64,000 bases of DNA, taken from JANNBN01 sp031385545 (lineage in GTDB: Bacteria > Actinomycetota > Acidimicrobiia > Acidimicrobiales > JANYDT01). Within the stretch, counting starts at the first letter, position 1. Each line of letters opens with the position of its first letter. Below are positions 42,822 to 50,941 of this stretch, one piece after another. Position numbers and translations under genes: made by a program. Location: positions 22,265 to 86,264 of the forward strand of contig JANNBN010000145.1 of NCBI GenBank assembly GCA_031385545.1, read 5' to 3'. The notes beneath the pieces were generated by a model. The model had not been told where the DNA came from and searched no databases. It saw nothing but the letters and a program-made list of their open reading frames with translations.

Positions 42822-43765
42822 GGCCACCCCAGCTCTTCGCCGAGTAGCGATGCAACCGCAGCCGTACACGACGGACCTGGCTCCGTCGATCCGAGCCAGG
42901 GAACGAACGCAACCGGTGTGGACCCGATCGCCTGGAGCAGGTGTGTGAGGTGGCCCGCTCGGTTACGCCGCTGGCGAACCGCGAAATCGATGGACTCGCG
43001 CAACAGCCGAGTGTCGCCCCCCACGAGACTGTCCAACTCCTGCGGTCGGCTGCAGATGGCAGCGAACTTCGCGAGGTCGGCGCGTGCCAGCGGTTCTGGA
43101 AGCACCCTGTTCACCACCACGGCGGCAACGTCGACGTTCACCCGGCCACGCAGGCGCTCAAGCAGCTCGATGGTCTCGACCACCGGCATCTCTTCCGGCG
43201 TCGTCACAGCAACGACACCCGTCCGGGCAGGGTCGCTGAGGATCGCCTGCATCCACCCGGTCTGACTGCGGATGAGGCCGGCACCGACCAGTTCGTTGAT
43301 CGCTTGCGGCGCATCGAGTTGGCTCACGATGTGGCCGGTCGCCGTTGCGTCGACGACCACGAGGTCGTAGTGCTGCTCTCGCACTTCGTAACAGACCTTG
43401 CCCATCGTGACGATCTCGCGCACGCCGGGGGCGGCGTTCGCGACGAAGTCGAACATGCCTGACAGCACACCGATGCGTGTGAAGACCGGGATTTTGAGGA
43501 AGGTACGGAGGTACTCCTTGAGCGACTCTTCGGGGTCCATCGACATCGACCACAGCCGCTGCTGACGCTCGACGGGCTTGTAGGACGGAACAACATCGGG
43601 CCGTGCCCCGATCAGCGAGGTGTGCAGGTCGCCGGTGGCGTCCAGTTCGACGGCCAGAACGCGCTTGCCCAGATCCGCAGCTGCCCACGACAACGCCGAA
43701 GCGACCGTGGTCTTACCGACGCCACCCTTGCCGGTGACGATCAGCAGCTCACGGTCGAACAGCAT
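42818..43765 (-). CDS. ArsA/GET3-family ATPase, first of a pair
   Basis: This is a 315-residue ArsA/GET3-like ATPase with an intact deviant Walker A loop, LLIVTGKGGVGKTTVASALS, and LAVELDATGDLHTSLIGARP after it. The conserved switch segment is YDLVVVDATATGHIVSQLDA. The middle region EYLRTFLKIPVFTRIGVLSG, MFDFVANAAPGVREIVTMGK is the usual helical insertion. It is encoded just before the second ATPase with a 4 bp overlap, implying equal amounts of both. It carries the signature lysine that its partner lacks, so the pair looks asymmetric. DUF3107 is encoded 15 bp upstream on the same strand. Confidence 0.88.
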   Translation of the reverse strand: MLFDRELLIVTGKGGVGKTTVASALSWAAADLGKRVLAVELDATGDLHTSLIGARPDVVPSYKPVERQQRLWSMSMDPEESLKEYLRTFLKIPVFTRIGVLSGMFDFVANAAPGVREIVTMGKVCYEVREQHYDLVVVDATATGHIVSQLDAPQAINELVGAGLIRSQTGWMQAILSDPARTGVVAVTTPEEMPVVETIELLERLRGRVNVDVAAVVVNRVLPEPLARADLAKFAAICSRPQELDSLVGGDTRLLRESIDFAVRQRRNRAGHLTHLLQAIGSTPVAFVPWLGSTEPGPSCTAAVASLLGEELGWP

Positions 43766-43780
43766 AGGAAGCCGCTGCTT

Positions 43781-44011
43781 CTAGCGGGCGAACCCGACTT
43801 TTCGTTCCTCGGACGTGCTGCCGATCTCGACGTAGGCAACCTTCGCGGCAGGCACTCCGATGTCGCGGCCCTTGCGGTCGGTCAGCCACAGCACGCCTTC
43901 ACCGGAGGCGAGCGCCTTTTCGACCTGGGCTCGGAGTTCGTCATGGTGCTCGTCGGCCATGTCGAGTTCGATCTCCCTGACGGATTGGGTGATGCCGATG
44001 CGGACGTCCAC
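43781..44011 (-). CDS. DUF3107 family protein
   Basis: This is a 76-residue protein of a small family largely confined to actinobacteria. It starts with GTG at 44011 (VDVRIGITQSVREIELDMAD), with the conserved middle GVLWLTDRKGRDIGVPAAKV and the closing AYVEIGSTSEERKVGFAR. The length and end match the family closely. The pattern suggests a small beta-rich fold. Function is unknown; it lies between mrp and the ATPase pair on the same strand and may belong to one transcript. A longer upstream frame was rejected because it lacks family similarity. Confidence 0.85.
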   Translation of the reverse strand: MDVRIGITQSVREIELDMADEHHDELRAQVEKALASGEGVLWLTDRKGRDIGVPAAKVAYVEIGSTSEERKVGFAR

Positions 44012-44114
44012 GTTGTGTGCCTCTTCGAAGGTTCGAGCCGACGGCTCATGTGTTGGGTTGGTGATACGGAAAATCGGGTCCTGCGACGGGTGATGACAAC
44101 TGCCGAGGCCCACT

Positions 44115-45305
44115 TCAGCCGATGCGGAGTGCTTTGTTGTATCGGCGCTTGGGAGCCATGTCCTGAGCGATGGTACGGGCGATGGCAGCGTATGCGGCCG
44201 ATGCCTCGGCTTCGGGATCGGAGACCGTGATGGGCAGGCCGATGTCCATGCCCTCACGCAGGGCTGGCACCAGCGGGATCTGGCCGAGCAACGGAACCGA
44301 CAGCGTGTCGGCCAGTTCCTGACCGCCGCCAGAACCGAAGATCTCGTAGCGCTTGGCGTCGTCGCCGGTGAACCAGCTCATGTTCTCGATGACGCCTGCC
44401 ACAGCCATGTTGATCTGCGGCTGGCGGGCCATCGTCGCGCTGCGCTGGGCCACCCGCTGCGCTGCGGGCTGCGGAGTGGTGACAATGAACAGCTCGGCGC
44501 GCGGCAGGTATTGCGCCATGGACAACGCCACATCGCCCGTGCCTGGGGGCATGTCGACAAGCAGGAAGTCAGGTTCGCCCCAGTAGACGTCGGTCAGGAA
44601 CTGCTCGAGGGCCTTGTGGACCATGGGGCCACGCCAGATGATGGCCCGGTCCTCCTCGACCAGGAACCCCATGCTCATGGCGGAGACGCCGTGACCGACC
44701 GGCGGGATGATCATCCGCAGCTCGCGTTCGTCGCCGTCGGCGTCGGGGATCATCGTTGGTTGACGGTCGACGCCGAGCATCTTGGGAATCGAGAAGCCGT
44801 AGATGTCGGCGTCGAGCACACCGACGCGGTATCCCTGCTTGGCAAGCGAGACAGCCAGGTTGACGGTGGTGGAGGACTTGCCGACACCGCCCTTGCCAGA
44901 GGCGATCCCAAGGATGCGGGTCTTTGCCCCGATCTGCATGAACGGCGGCGCTTCAGCCGGGCCGGTCGAGTGCCCGTGGCCCGACTGCCCCGCGTTCTCG
45001 TGGGTGGCCCACCCTTCCCGAAGGCGGGCCAAGAGCACACGCTGCTCGGGGATGGTGAGCACGTCGAGAGCGCAACGGACAGTACTCACGCCGGGCATCT
45101 GGCCCACCCGACGCTCGACCGCTCGCGCCAGGTCCTCGGCCGTCTCGTCGTCGGCCACCTTGGTTGCCACCACGACTTCGACGCTGGACCCGCGTGAACC
45201 GATGGTGACCGATCTGACGAGGTCGAGCTCCACGATGCTGCGGTGCAGCTCGGGCTCGTTGACCTCGCGCAGGGCGGCGATCACATCGGCTTCGGTGAGG
45301 GTCAT
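44115..45305 (-). CDS. mrp: Mrp/NBP35-family Fe-S cluster carrier ATPase
   Basis: This is a P-loop ATPase that carries and delivers iron-sulfur clusters. The 396 residues comprise an N-terminal MIP18/DUF59-like domain (1-80: TEADVIAALREVNEPELHRS) and the Mrp ATPase domain with ILGIASGKGGVGKSSTTVNL, VLDADIYGFSIPKMLGV, DMPPGTGDVALSMAQYLPRA and AVAGVIENMSWFTGDDAKRY. The CxxC that often follows 'ENMS' in other Mrp proteins is replaced by TGDD, so cluster binding may differ. The ATG at 45305 was chosen by family length. It is divergent from a SufR-like regulator. Confidence 0.93.
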   Translation of the reverse strand: MTLTEADVIAALREVNEPELHRSIVELDLVRSVTIGSRGSSVEVVVATKVADDETAEDLARAVERRVGQMPGVSTVRCALDVLTIPEQRVLLARLREGWATHENAGQSGHGHSTGPAEAPPFMQIGAKTRILGIASGKGGVGKSSTTVNLAVSLAKQGYRVGVLDADIYGFSIPKMLGVDRQPTMIPDADGDERELRMIIPPVGHGVSAMSMGFLVEEDRAIIWRGPMVHKALEQFLTDVYWGEPDFLLVDMPPGTGDVALSMAQYLPRAELFIVTTPQPAAQRVAQRSATMARQPQINMAVAGVIENMSWFTGDDAKRYEIFGSGGGQELADTLSVPLLGQIPLVPALREGMDIGLPITVSDPEAEASAAYAAIARTIAQDMAPKRRYNKALRIG

Positions 45306-45428
45306 CTGGCAGGCTCCGGAGTTGGGGTCGGCCGACCGGGTGCGGCAGCGGACCGCTTCCACGCTACCGGTACCCTCTCGCAACCGATTTCACGGGCGGT
45401 TTCGACCCGTTCAACTGGGGGGCACGAG

Positions 45429-45434
45429 TACCAT
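45429..45434 (+). promoter_or_regulatory. -10-like box TACCAT for the SufR-like gene
   Basis: TACCAT lies 6 bp before the ATG at 45441 with no Shine-Dalgarno, the leaderless arrangement. Confidence 0.5.
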
Positions 45435-45440
45435 CTGGCC

Positions 45441-46220
45441 ATGACCGGGACCCGCGTTGCCATCGGCGGCAAACCACAACCCGGGCCGGTCTTCCCACGC
45501 AGCCAGGTGCCCGAGGACGATGCTGACGGCCCGCAGTACTTCTCGTCGGCAGTATCGGCCGCCACCTCGATGTTCGGCGATCAGACGCGGCGACGTATCT
45601 ACCTGCTCGCTCGTTCGATGCCGGACGGCATCACTGCCGCGCAAGCCGCCGAGCGGTGCGGGGTGCACCCCAACGTGGCTCGCCACCACCTGGACAAGCT
45701 CAATTCGGGCGGCTACCTCGATGTCGAACTAGAGGCCGGTTCCGGCCGCACCGGCCGTCCGTCGAAGCGATACAAGTCGAACGGCCGTCCTATCGACCTT
45801 GAGTTTCCTGCACGTCGCCACGACCTCATCGCCATGCTTCTCGGGCGGGCGCTCGAACTGCTCCCCGACGACGTCGCATCGGCAATGGCCGAAGAAGTCG
45901 GCGAACACTACGGCCGTGAACTGGCCGAGCAGATGAACCCGGGCGACGGGCACCGGTCGATGCAGTCGGCACTGCGCGCGGTGGCCGATGCACTCACCGC
46001 GCACGGCTTTGCCGCACGCACACAGGACCACGCCGATGGCCCGTCCATCGTGTCCGGCAACTGTCCGTTCGGTGACCTCAGCACACAGCACCCGGTGATC
46101 TGTGCAGTCGACCGGGGAATCGTGCGCGCCATGCTGCTCACGCTGCACGGTGAAGGTGAGCCATCGCTGCTGGGTACCCGGCCCACGGGCTCGGCGGAGT
46201 GCACGTCGCTGATCGGCTAG
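45441..46220 (+). CDS. SufR-like HTH regulator with putative Fe-S ligands
   Basis: This is a 259-residue transcription factor. The N-terminal winged helix (about 40-110) reads FGDQTRRRIYLLARSMPDGI, TAAQAAERCGVHPNVARHHL, DKLNSGGYLDVE, followed by GRPSKRYK. The C-terminal half carries C208 in SGNCPFGD and C221 in HPVICAVDRG, a C-X12-C spacing as in the iron-sulfur sensor SufR, plus C254 near the end (SAECTSL). It is divergent from mrp, a cluster carrier, so control of Fe-S assembly or of mrp is a reasonable inference. No suf genes are in the window. The frame is open upstream, but the ATG at 45441 is leaderless-type and fits the family. Confidence 0.8.
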   Translation: MTGTRVAIGGKPQPGPVFPRSQVPEDDADGPQYFSSAVSAATSMFGDQTRRRIYLLARSMPDGITAAQAAERCGVHPNVARHHLDKLNSGGYLDVELEAGSGRTGRPSKRYKSNGRPIDLEFPARRHDLIAMLLGRALELLPDDVASAMAEEVGEHYGRELAEQMNPGDGHRSMQSALRAVADALTAHGFAARTQDHADGPSIVSGNCPFGDLSTQHPVICAVDRGIVRAMLLTLHGEGEPSLLGTRPTGSAECTSLIG

Positions 46221-46391
46221 CACCGCGGCGCAGCGGCGGGTGCGTCAGGCACCGCCGAGTCTGACGAGCGGACTGCTTTCCACCAATCGCGGACACGCCG
46301 CATTTGGAAGACCCTCGTCTCCCCGAACGAACTCAGGGTTTCGGGCTCACACCGTTCTGGGTTAGTGGCGTCAACCTGAGAAGATTTCCCG

Positions 46392-47162
46392 ATGACCACC
46401 CCCTCCACCATGGCGGCCTCCGGCGCTGTCGCCCTTCCGCCCATCGCCGCGTCGGTCCGAAACGCGGTGAAGCAGTACGGAACCGGCGAGAGCGCAGTGT
46501 TTGCCCTCAACGACGTCACGGTCGACTTTGCACGAGGCGAATTCACCGCCATCATGGGCCCGTCCGGTTCTGGCAAATCGACGCTGATGCACTGTGCCGC
46601 TGGCCTCGATGAGCTCAGCAGCGGCGACGTGTTCATCGGCGAAACCCGGCTCGGCGGGCTCAAGGAAGCCGCCCTCACAAACCTGCGCAGAGACAACGTG
46701 GGCTTCGTGTTCCAGGCGTACAACCTCATCCCCACGCTCACCGCGCGGGAAAACATCCTGCTCCCGATGACGCTGGCAAAGGCGACCCCTGATACAGCCT
46801 GGGTCGACAACGTGGTTGACGCCGTGGGGCTCACCGACCGGCTCAGCCACCGGCCGAGCGAATTGTCTGGTGGCCAGCAACAACGCGTCGCCGTGGCCAG
46901 GGCGCTGGCCAGCCGGCCGCAGATCATCTTCGCCGACGAGCCGACGGGCAACCTCGATTCCGCAACGGGCGACGAAATTCTCACGTTCATGCGGCGGGCC
47001 GCCACCGATTTCGGGCAGACCATCGTGCTGGTCACCCACGATCCCAACGCGGCGTCTTACGCCAACCGGGTGCTCTTTCTCGCCGACGGCAAGATCGTCG
47101 ACGAGATGCGCGACCCCGATGAAGAGCGGGTTCTCCACCGCATGCGCCGCTTCGGACGCTGA
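46392..47162 (+). CDS. ABC transporter ATP-binding protein (MacB/LolD-like)
   Basis: This is a 256-residue ATPase subunit of an exporter-type ABC system. Walker A is MGPSGSGKSTLMHCAAGLDE, the Q-loop is VFQAYNLIPTLTARENILLP, the signature is SGGQQQRVAVARALASRPQI, and Walker B IFADEPTGNLDSATGDEIL follows, then the VTHD histidine switch. This is the pattern of MacB/LolD-type ATPases that pair with FtsX-like permeases. It ends 9 bp before the permease gene, so the two form one transporter. The cargo is unknown. Confidence 0.95.
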   Translation: MTTPSTMAASGAVALPPIAASVRNAVKQYGTGESAVFALNDVTVDFARGEFTAIMGPSGSGKSTLMHCAAGLDELSSGDVFIGETRLGGLKEAALTNLRRDNVGFVFQAYNLIPTLTARENILLPMTLAKATPDTAWVDNVVDAVGLTDRLSHRPSELSGGQQQRVAVARALASRPQIIFADEPTGNLDSATGDEILTFMRRAATDFGQTIVLVTHDPNAASYANRVLFLADGKIVDEMRDPDEERVLHRMRRFGR

Positions 47163-47171
47163 GGCCTCGTC

Positions 47172-49949
47172 ATGTTCAAGCTCGCATTCCGCAACCTTTG
47201 GGCCTACAAACGGCGCCTGTTTACCAGCGGCTTCGCCGTTGTGTTGGGCGTGTCGTTCTTGTGCGGTTCGTTCATTTTCACCGACACCCTCAAAGGTCTC
47301 TTCAGTGACCTGTTCTCCTCGTCGGTCAAAGGCGTCGATGCAGTCGTGCGCGCCGAGCAGGGATTCGATCTCGGCAACGAGGGCGGCCCGTACGACGACG
47401 GTAGATCGCTGTTGAAAATGGACCTGGGTGACCAACTCCGACAGGTGGGCGGCGTGGCTGCCGTCGATCCGGTGTACTCCGGCTACGCCCAGTTGCTCAA
47501 CAAGAAGGGCAAGCTGGTGCGTACCGGCGGAGCGCCCACATTCGGGTCGCTCTGGGCGAGTGACAGCGAGCTCAGCGCGTACAAGATCCTCAACGGCCGC
47601 CCGCCAACCGCCGACAACGAGATCGTCCTCGACCGGGGGCTCATCAAGACGACCGGCTACAAGGTGGGCGACACCGTCAAGGTCAACACCAGCGGGCCAG
47701 TTGTCGAGTTCCTCGTTGTCGGCGACGCCACTTTCGGCACATCAGACAGCGCGTTGGGGGCAACCGCTGTGTTCTTCTCGCCCACGCGAGGCGCCGAGCT
47801 GATGGGCAAGGCGGGGCAGGTGCAGGCGTTCATCGTCCGCGCCTCCAAAGGTGTGACGCAACGTCAGGTTGTGCGAGATATCAACGCAGCGACGACTTCG
47901 GTCTCCAGCGTCACCGGAGCAAAACTCGACGTCATCACCGGCACCGCCTACGACGCCGAGCAGCAGTCGTTCGTCAACACGATCTTCAAGTTCATCAACT
48001 ACTTCTTCACGGCGTTCGCAGTGATTGCGCTGTTCGTCAGCATCTTCGTGATCGCCAACTCGTTCTCCATCGTCGTAGCCCAACGCAATCGTGAAATGGC
48101 GATGCTGCGAGCGATCGGGGCAGGCAGACGCCAGGTCATGGCTGCCACCTTCATCGAAGCGCTTCTTGTCGGGTTGATCGCATCTGTCGTCGGGATCGCA
48201 TGCGGGTTCGGCGTGGCCTGGCTGATCCGCCTGGGGCTCAACTGGTCGTCCGGCGGAGACGGGAGCGGCCTTCCTTCCAGTCCGTTCAAGCTTCTCCCAC
48301 GCACGGTCATCGTGGGCATGTTGGTGGGGACAATCGTCACCGTGCTGTCGTCAGTCCTACCAGCGCTCCGAGCATCTCGTGTCAAGCCGCTGGCCGCGCT
48401 GCAAGCTGTCGCCCTCGATCGAGCGGGCACTTCGAAAATGCGTTTGGCTTGCGGCATGATCAGCATTGCGGTCAGCGCTGCGATGTTGGGCATTGGCCTC
48501 GCAGGCTCAGGCGGAACCGGGGCGCGCAACGTCGGCATCGCGGCGGGAGTTTTTCTCATCGCAACGGTGTTTCTCGGCCCCCTTGCGGCGAAACCGATTG
48601 CCGGTTCGCTGGGTCGTCGGTGGTACGGGTGGGTTATCGCAGTGTTCGGCGTTTTCTACACACCGATCGCCACCGTTGCTGCCCTTGGACTCAGCGCACT
48701 CGCAACAAAGTCCCTCGGCGATCAATTTTCTCTGTGGAAGCTGCTCGGACTCGCACTCGCGATTGCGCTCGTCCCCGTTGCAGCAATTTCCGGATACACA
48801 CTCGTCCGGACAGGTATCCAGGCCAATGGCGTCACCGGCCAGATCGCACGGGAAAACTCGGTTCGCAATCCGACCCGAACATCGGCCACGGCGCTTGCTC
48901 TCACCATCGGCACAGCCGTGGTTTGCGCAATATTCGTGTTGTCGAGTTCGTTGAAGGGAACGTTCCGCGGGGCACTGGAAAACTCCGTGAAATCGGATTT
49001 CGTAGTAGCCAGCGGAACCGATTTCGGGTTCCCGATCGAAGTCGAGGACCGCATCAAAACCATCCCCGGCCACGTGGCTTCCTCCGGTCAGCGGTTTAGC
49101 AGGATCGAATACAAGGACAAACAGCGAACCCTTGGGGTCGTCGACGAAAACGGCATCGGTGCGGTCGTCGACCTCGGTGAAGTGAAGGGCGACATCACAC
49201 AACTGTCCAAACCCGACTCAATCGCAGTGGACAAAAAAGCTGCTGCGGACAACGGGCTCGTGCTCGGCGATACCCTCGCCCTCAAGTTCCCTACCGGAAC
49301 GACGGCGACGTTCAACCTGGTCGCCATCTACGACAACGCCGAAGGCCTCGGCAATACGTACTACCTGATAGGGCGAGAGAACGGCGACCGCTTCACCCCG
49401 AGCGAAGTCTCCAACTTCACCTACGTCAAGACCGACGGCAAGGACCGAAAGGCGTTTCAAGCTGCCGCCGACAAGTCGCTGGAGCAGTTCCCTGCGGCAG
49501 AGTTGAAGACAAAAAAGCAGTTCGCCGATCAGCAGGTCGGACAGTTCAACCAGTTCCTCGCACTCATCAACGCATTACTTGCCCTGGCGATCATCATCGC
49601 CATCCTGGGCATTGCCAACACACTGCGGTTGTCAATCTATGAACGCATTCGGGAGATCGGACTGTTGCGTGCCGTCGGCCAAAGCCGTCAGCAGGTCCGC
49701 GCAATGATCCGCTGGGAGGCGATCGTCGTCGCGACCTTCGGAACCATCCTCGGCATGGTGATCGGCACGGGATTCGGTTCGGCCCTCGTCAAAGTCCTCG
49801 CTAAGGACGGGTCGGTCAAACTGGCCATACCGTGGTCCACGATCCTGGGTCTCACACTGCTGGCTTCGTTGGTGGGACTTTACGCAGCACGCAAGCCGGC
49901 GAAGGACGCAGCGAAGATGAATATCCTGCAGGCCATCGCCACCGACTGA
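47172..49949 (+). CDS. FtsX-like ABC permease
   Basis: This is a 925-residue membrane protein, the permease partner of the preceding ATPase. It begins FKLAFRNLWAYKRRLFTSGF with a first membrane segment (AVVLGVSFLCGSFIFTDTL), followed by a large extracytoplasmic domain (about 45-265). FtsX-type membrane bundles occur at about 270-410 (FVIANSFSIVVAQRNREMAM, LRAIGAGRRQVMAATFIEAL) and at the C-terminus (ANTLRLSIYERIREIGLLRA, VGQSRQQVRAMIRWEA), with a second external domain between. Such two-FtsX proteins use ATP-driven motions to act on lipids, peptides or lipoproteins outside the membrane. The specific substrate is unknown. A strongly palindromic region follows. Confidence 0.93.
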   Translation: MFKLAFRNLWAYKRRLFTSGFAVVLGVSFLCGSFIFTDTLKGLFSDLFSSSVKGVDAVVRAEQGFDLGNEGGPYDDGRSLLKMDLGDQLRQVGGVAAVDPVYSGYAQLLNKKGKLVRTGGAPTFGSLWASDSELSAYKILNGRPPTADNEIVLDRGLIKTTGYKVGDTVKVNTSGPVVEFLVVGDATFGTSDSALGATAVFFSPTRGAELMGKAGQVQAFIVRASKGVTQRQVVRDINAATTSVSSVTGAKLDVITGTAYDAEQQSFVNTIFKFINYFFTAFAVIALFVSIFVIANSFSIVVAQRNREMAMLRAIGAGRRQVMAATFIEALLVGLIASVVGIACGFGVAWLIRLGLNWSSGGDGSGLPSSPFKLLPRTVIVGMLVGTIVTVLSSVLPALRASRVKPLAALQAVALDRAGTSKMRLACGMISIAVSAAMLGIGLAGSGGTGARNVGIAAGVFLIATVFLGPLAAKPIAGSLGRRWYGWVIAVFGVFYTPIATVAALGLSALATKSLGDQFSLWKLLGLALAIALVPVAAISGYTLVRTGIQANGVTGQIARENSVRNPTRTSATALALTIGTAVVCAIFVLSSSLKGTFRGALENSVKSDFVVASGTDFGFPIEVEDRIKTIPGHVASSGQRFSRIEYKDKQRTLGVVDENGIGAVVDLGEVKGDITQLSKPDSIAVDKKAAADNGLVLGDTLALKFPTGTTATFNLVAIYDNAEGLGNTYYLIGRENGDRFTPSEVSNFTYVKTDGKDRKAFQAAADKSLEQFPAAELKTKKQFADQQVGQFNQFLALINALLALAIIIAILGIANTLRLSIYERIREIGLLRAVGQSRQQVRAMIRWEAIVVATFGTILGMVIGTGFGSALVKVLAKDGSVKLAIPWSTILGLTLLASLVGLYAARKPAKDAAKMNILQAIATD

Positions 49950-50029
49950 CCCGACTGGTCACCCCGCACGCGACGTTGCTGCCCGGCCGCCGTTCCCGCG
50001 GGGCGAAATCGCTCGAATACCCCTCTGTA

Positions 50030-50225
50030 TTCGTTCCGTCATGATCAGCGGCTGCCACCCAGACTCGAAACCCCTTCAGCGTTCGTTCCGTCATGATCGA
50101 TTTCGAGTGGGTGTCTCCTGCAGCTTTGGGTGTGTCCAGCAGCATGCTGGGCACGCCCAAAGCTGCAGACCACGCCCACCCCGGCCAGACCATTACGGAA
50201 CGAACGCAGATGCTGGCTGAAGGGG
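50030..50225. repeat. Nested palindromes and direct repeats between convergent genes
   Basis: The 318 bp gap after the permease gene holds no gene but is highly structured. TTCGTTCCGTCATGATC is repeated exactly at 50030-50046 and 50082-50098. An outer inverted repeat pairs 50071-50091 with 50195-50207 plus 50217-50225 (a 9 bp bulge on one side). Inside it CTGCAGCTTTGGG (50118-50130) pairs perfectly with CCCAAAGCTGCAG (50156-50168), and CCAGCA/TGCTGG (50136-50150) forms an inner loop-stem. The core TTCGTTCCGT therefore occurs three times, once inverted. It may be a bidirectional terminator, a repeated extragenic palindrome, or a structured RNA. Confidence 0.65.
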
Positions 50226-50267
50226 TCCGATCTGTGCGGCTGACAACCGCCCCGAACCGCTGACTAC

Positions 50268-50939
50268 TTACGAGCGGCGCTTGGTGCGGGTGACGTCGAA
50301 GGCACGGGCGAGCAGCGGGCTGGCAGCCCGGTCCGGTTCGTCGATGTCGATGGTGGACACAACATCGCGATATGCGGCGGGTAGGTCGTAGGAACCCAAG
50401 TCGACGACGACGTCGCAATCGTTCGGTGCGAACGAGCCGGACCGTTGCGTGGTCACGTCGACCACGACCTCGATCTGCCCCGCAGTCGGCCCTCCACTCG
50501 CCCCAGCCTCGCGAAGGTCGAACTGGTCGTCGTCCAGAGGCGAGCGGTCGTCGTCGGAACCGGCAACCCCAGGCAGAGGGCTACGACGCCGTTTATCACG
50601 GCGCTTCGATGCGACCAGCGGTCTGGCAACCTCGACGGCCGGCATCGCCTCGGGCAATGCAGGGACCTCGTAATGCTCGCCGTCGAAAAGCGGCGGGCGC
50701 ACCGAGCGGTTGTCCACCAGCGTCCAGCCGCGCGGCACCACGATCTTCTCGGCGTGCGAGAAGCAGAGCATGCCAGCACCGACCTCGCCGATATCGAGGT
50801 CGATGGACACGACCCGGTTGGTGACATCGAGCATCAGGCGAGCCGACGCCGGCCGCGCACAATCTGCCCGACCGCACTGACGGGCGACACGGTTCGTGGG
50901 GTGATCAGGTTCACCGTGGCCGAGACGGGGCCTGCGCAT
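50268..50939 (-). CDS. DUF3499 family protein
   Basis: This 223-residue protein belongs to an actinobacteria-typical family. The N-terminal part holds a zinc-ribbon-like pattern: CGRADCARPASARLMLDVTN, then GMLCFSHAEKIVVPRGWTLV, so the cysteines and a histidine could bind one metal ion. The rest (from about 100) is low-complexity, charged and proline-rich, and probably disordered, ending ARAFDVTRTKRRS. The frame is open far upstream inside ctaA, but the ATG at 50939 begins the family domain and is preceded by TACCGT at 6 bp. Function is unknown. Confidence 0.8.
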   Translation of the reverse strand: MRRPRLGHGEPDHPTNRVARQCGRADCARPASARLMLDVTNRVVSIDLDIGEVGAGMLCFSHAEKIVVPRGWTLVDNRSVRPPLFDGEHYEVPALPEAMPAVEVARPLVASKRRDKRRRSPLPGVAGSDDDRSPLDDDQFDLREAGASGGPTAGQIEVVVDVTTQRSGSFAPNDCDVVVDLGSYDLPAAYRDVVSTIDIDEPDRAASPLLARAFDVTRTKRRS

Positions 50940-50941
50940 GG

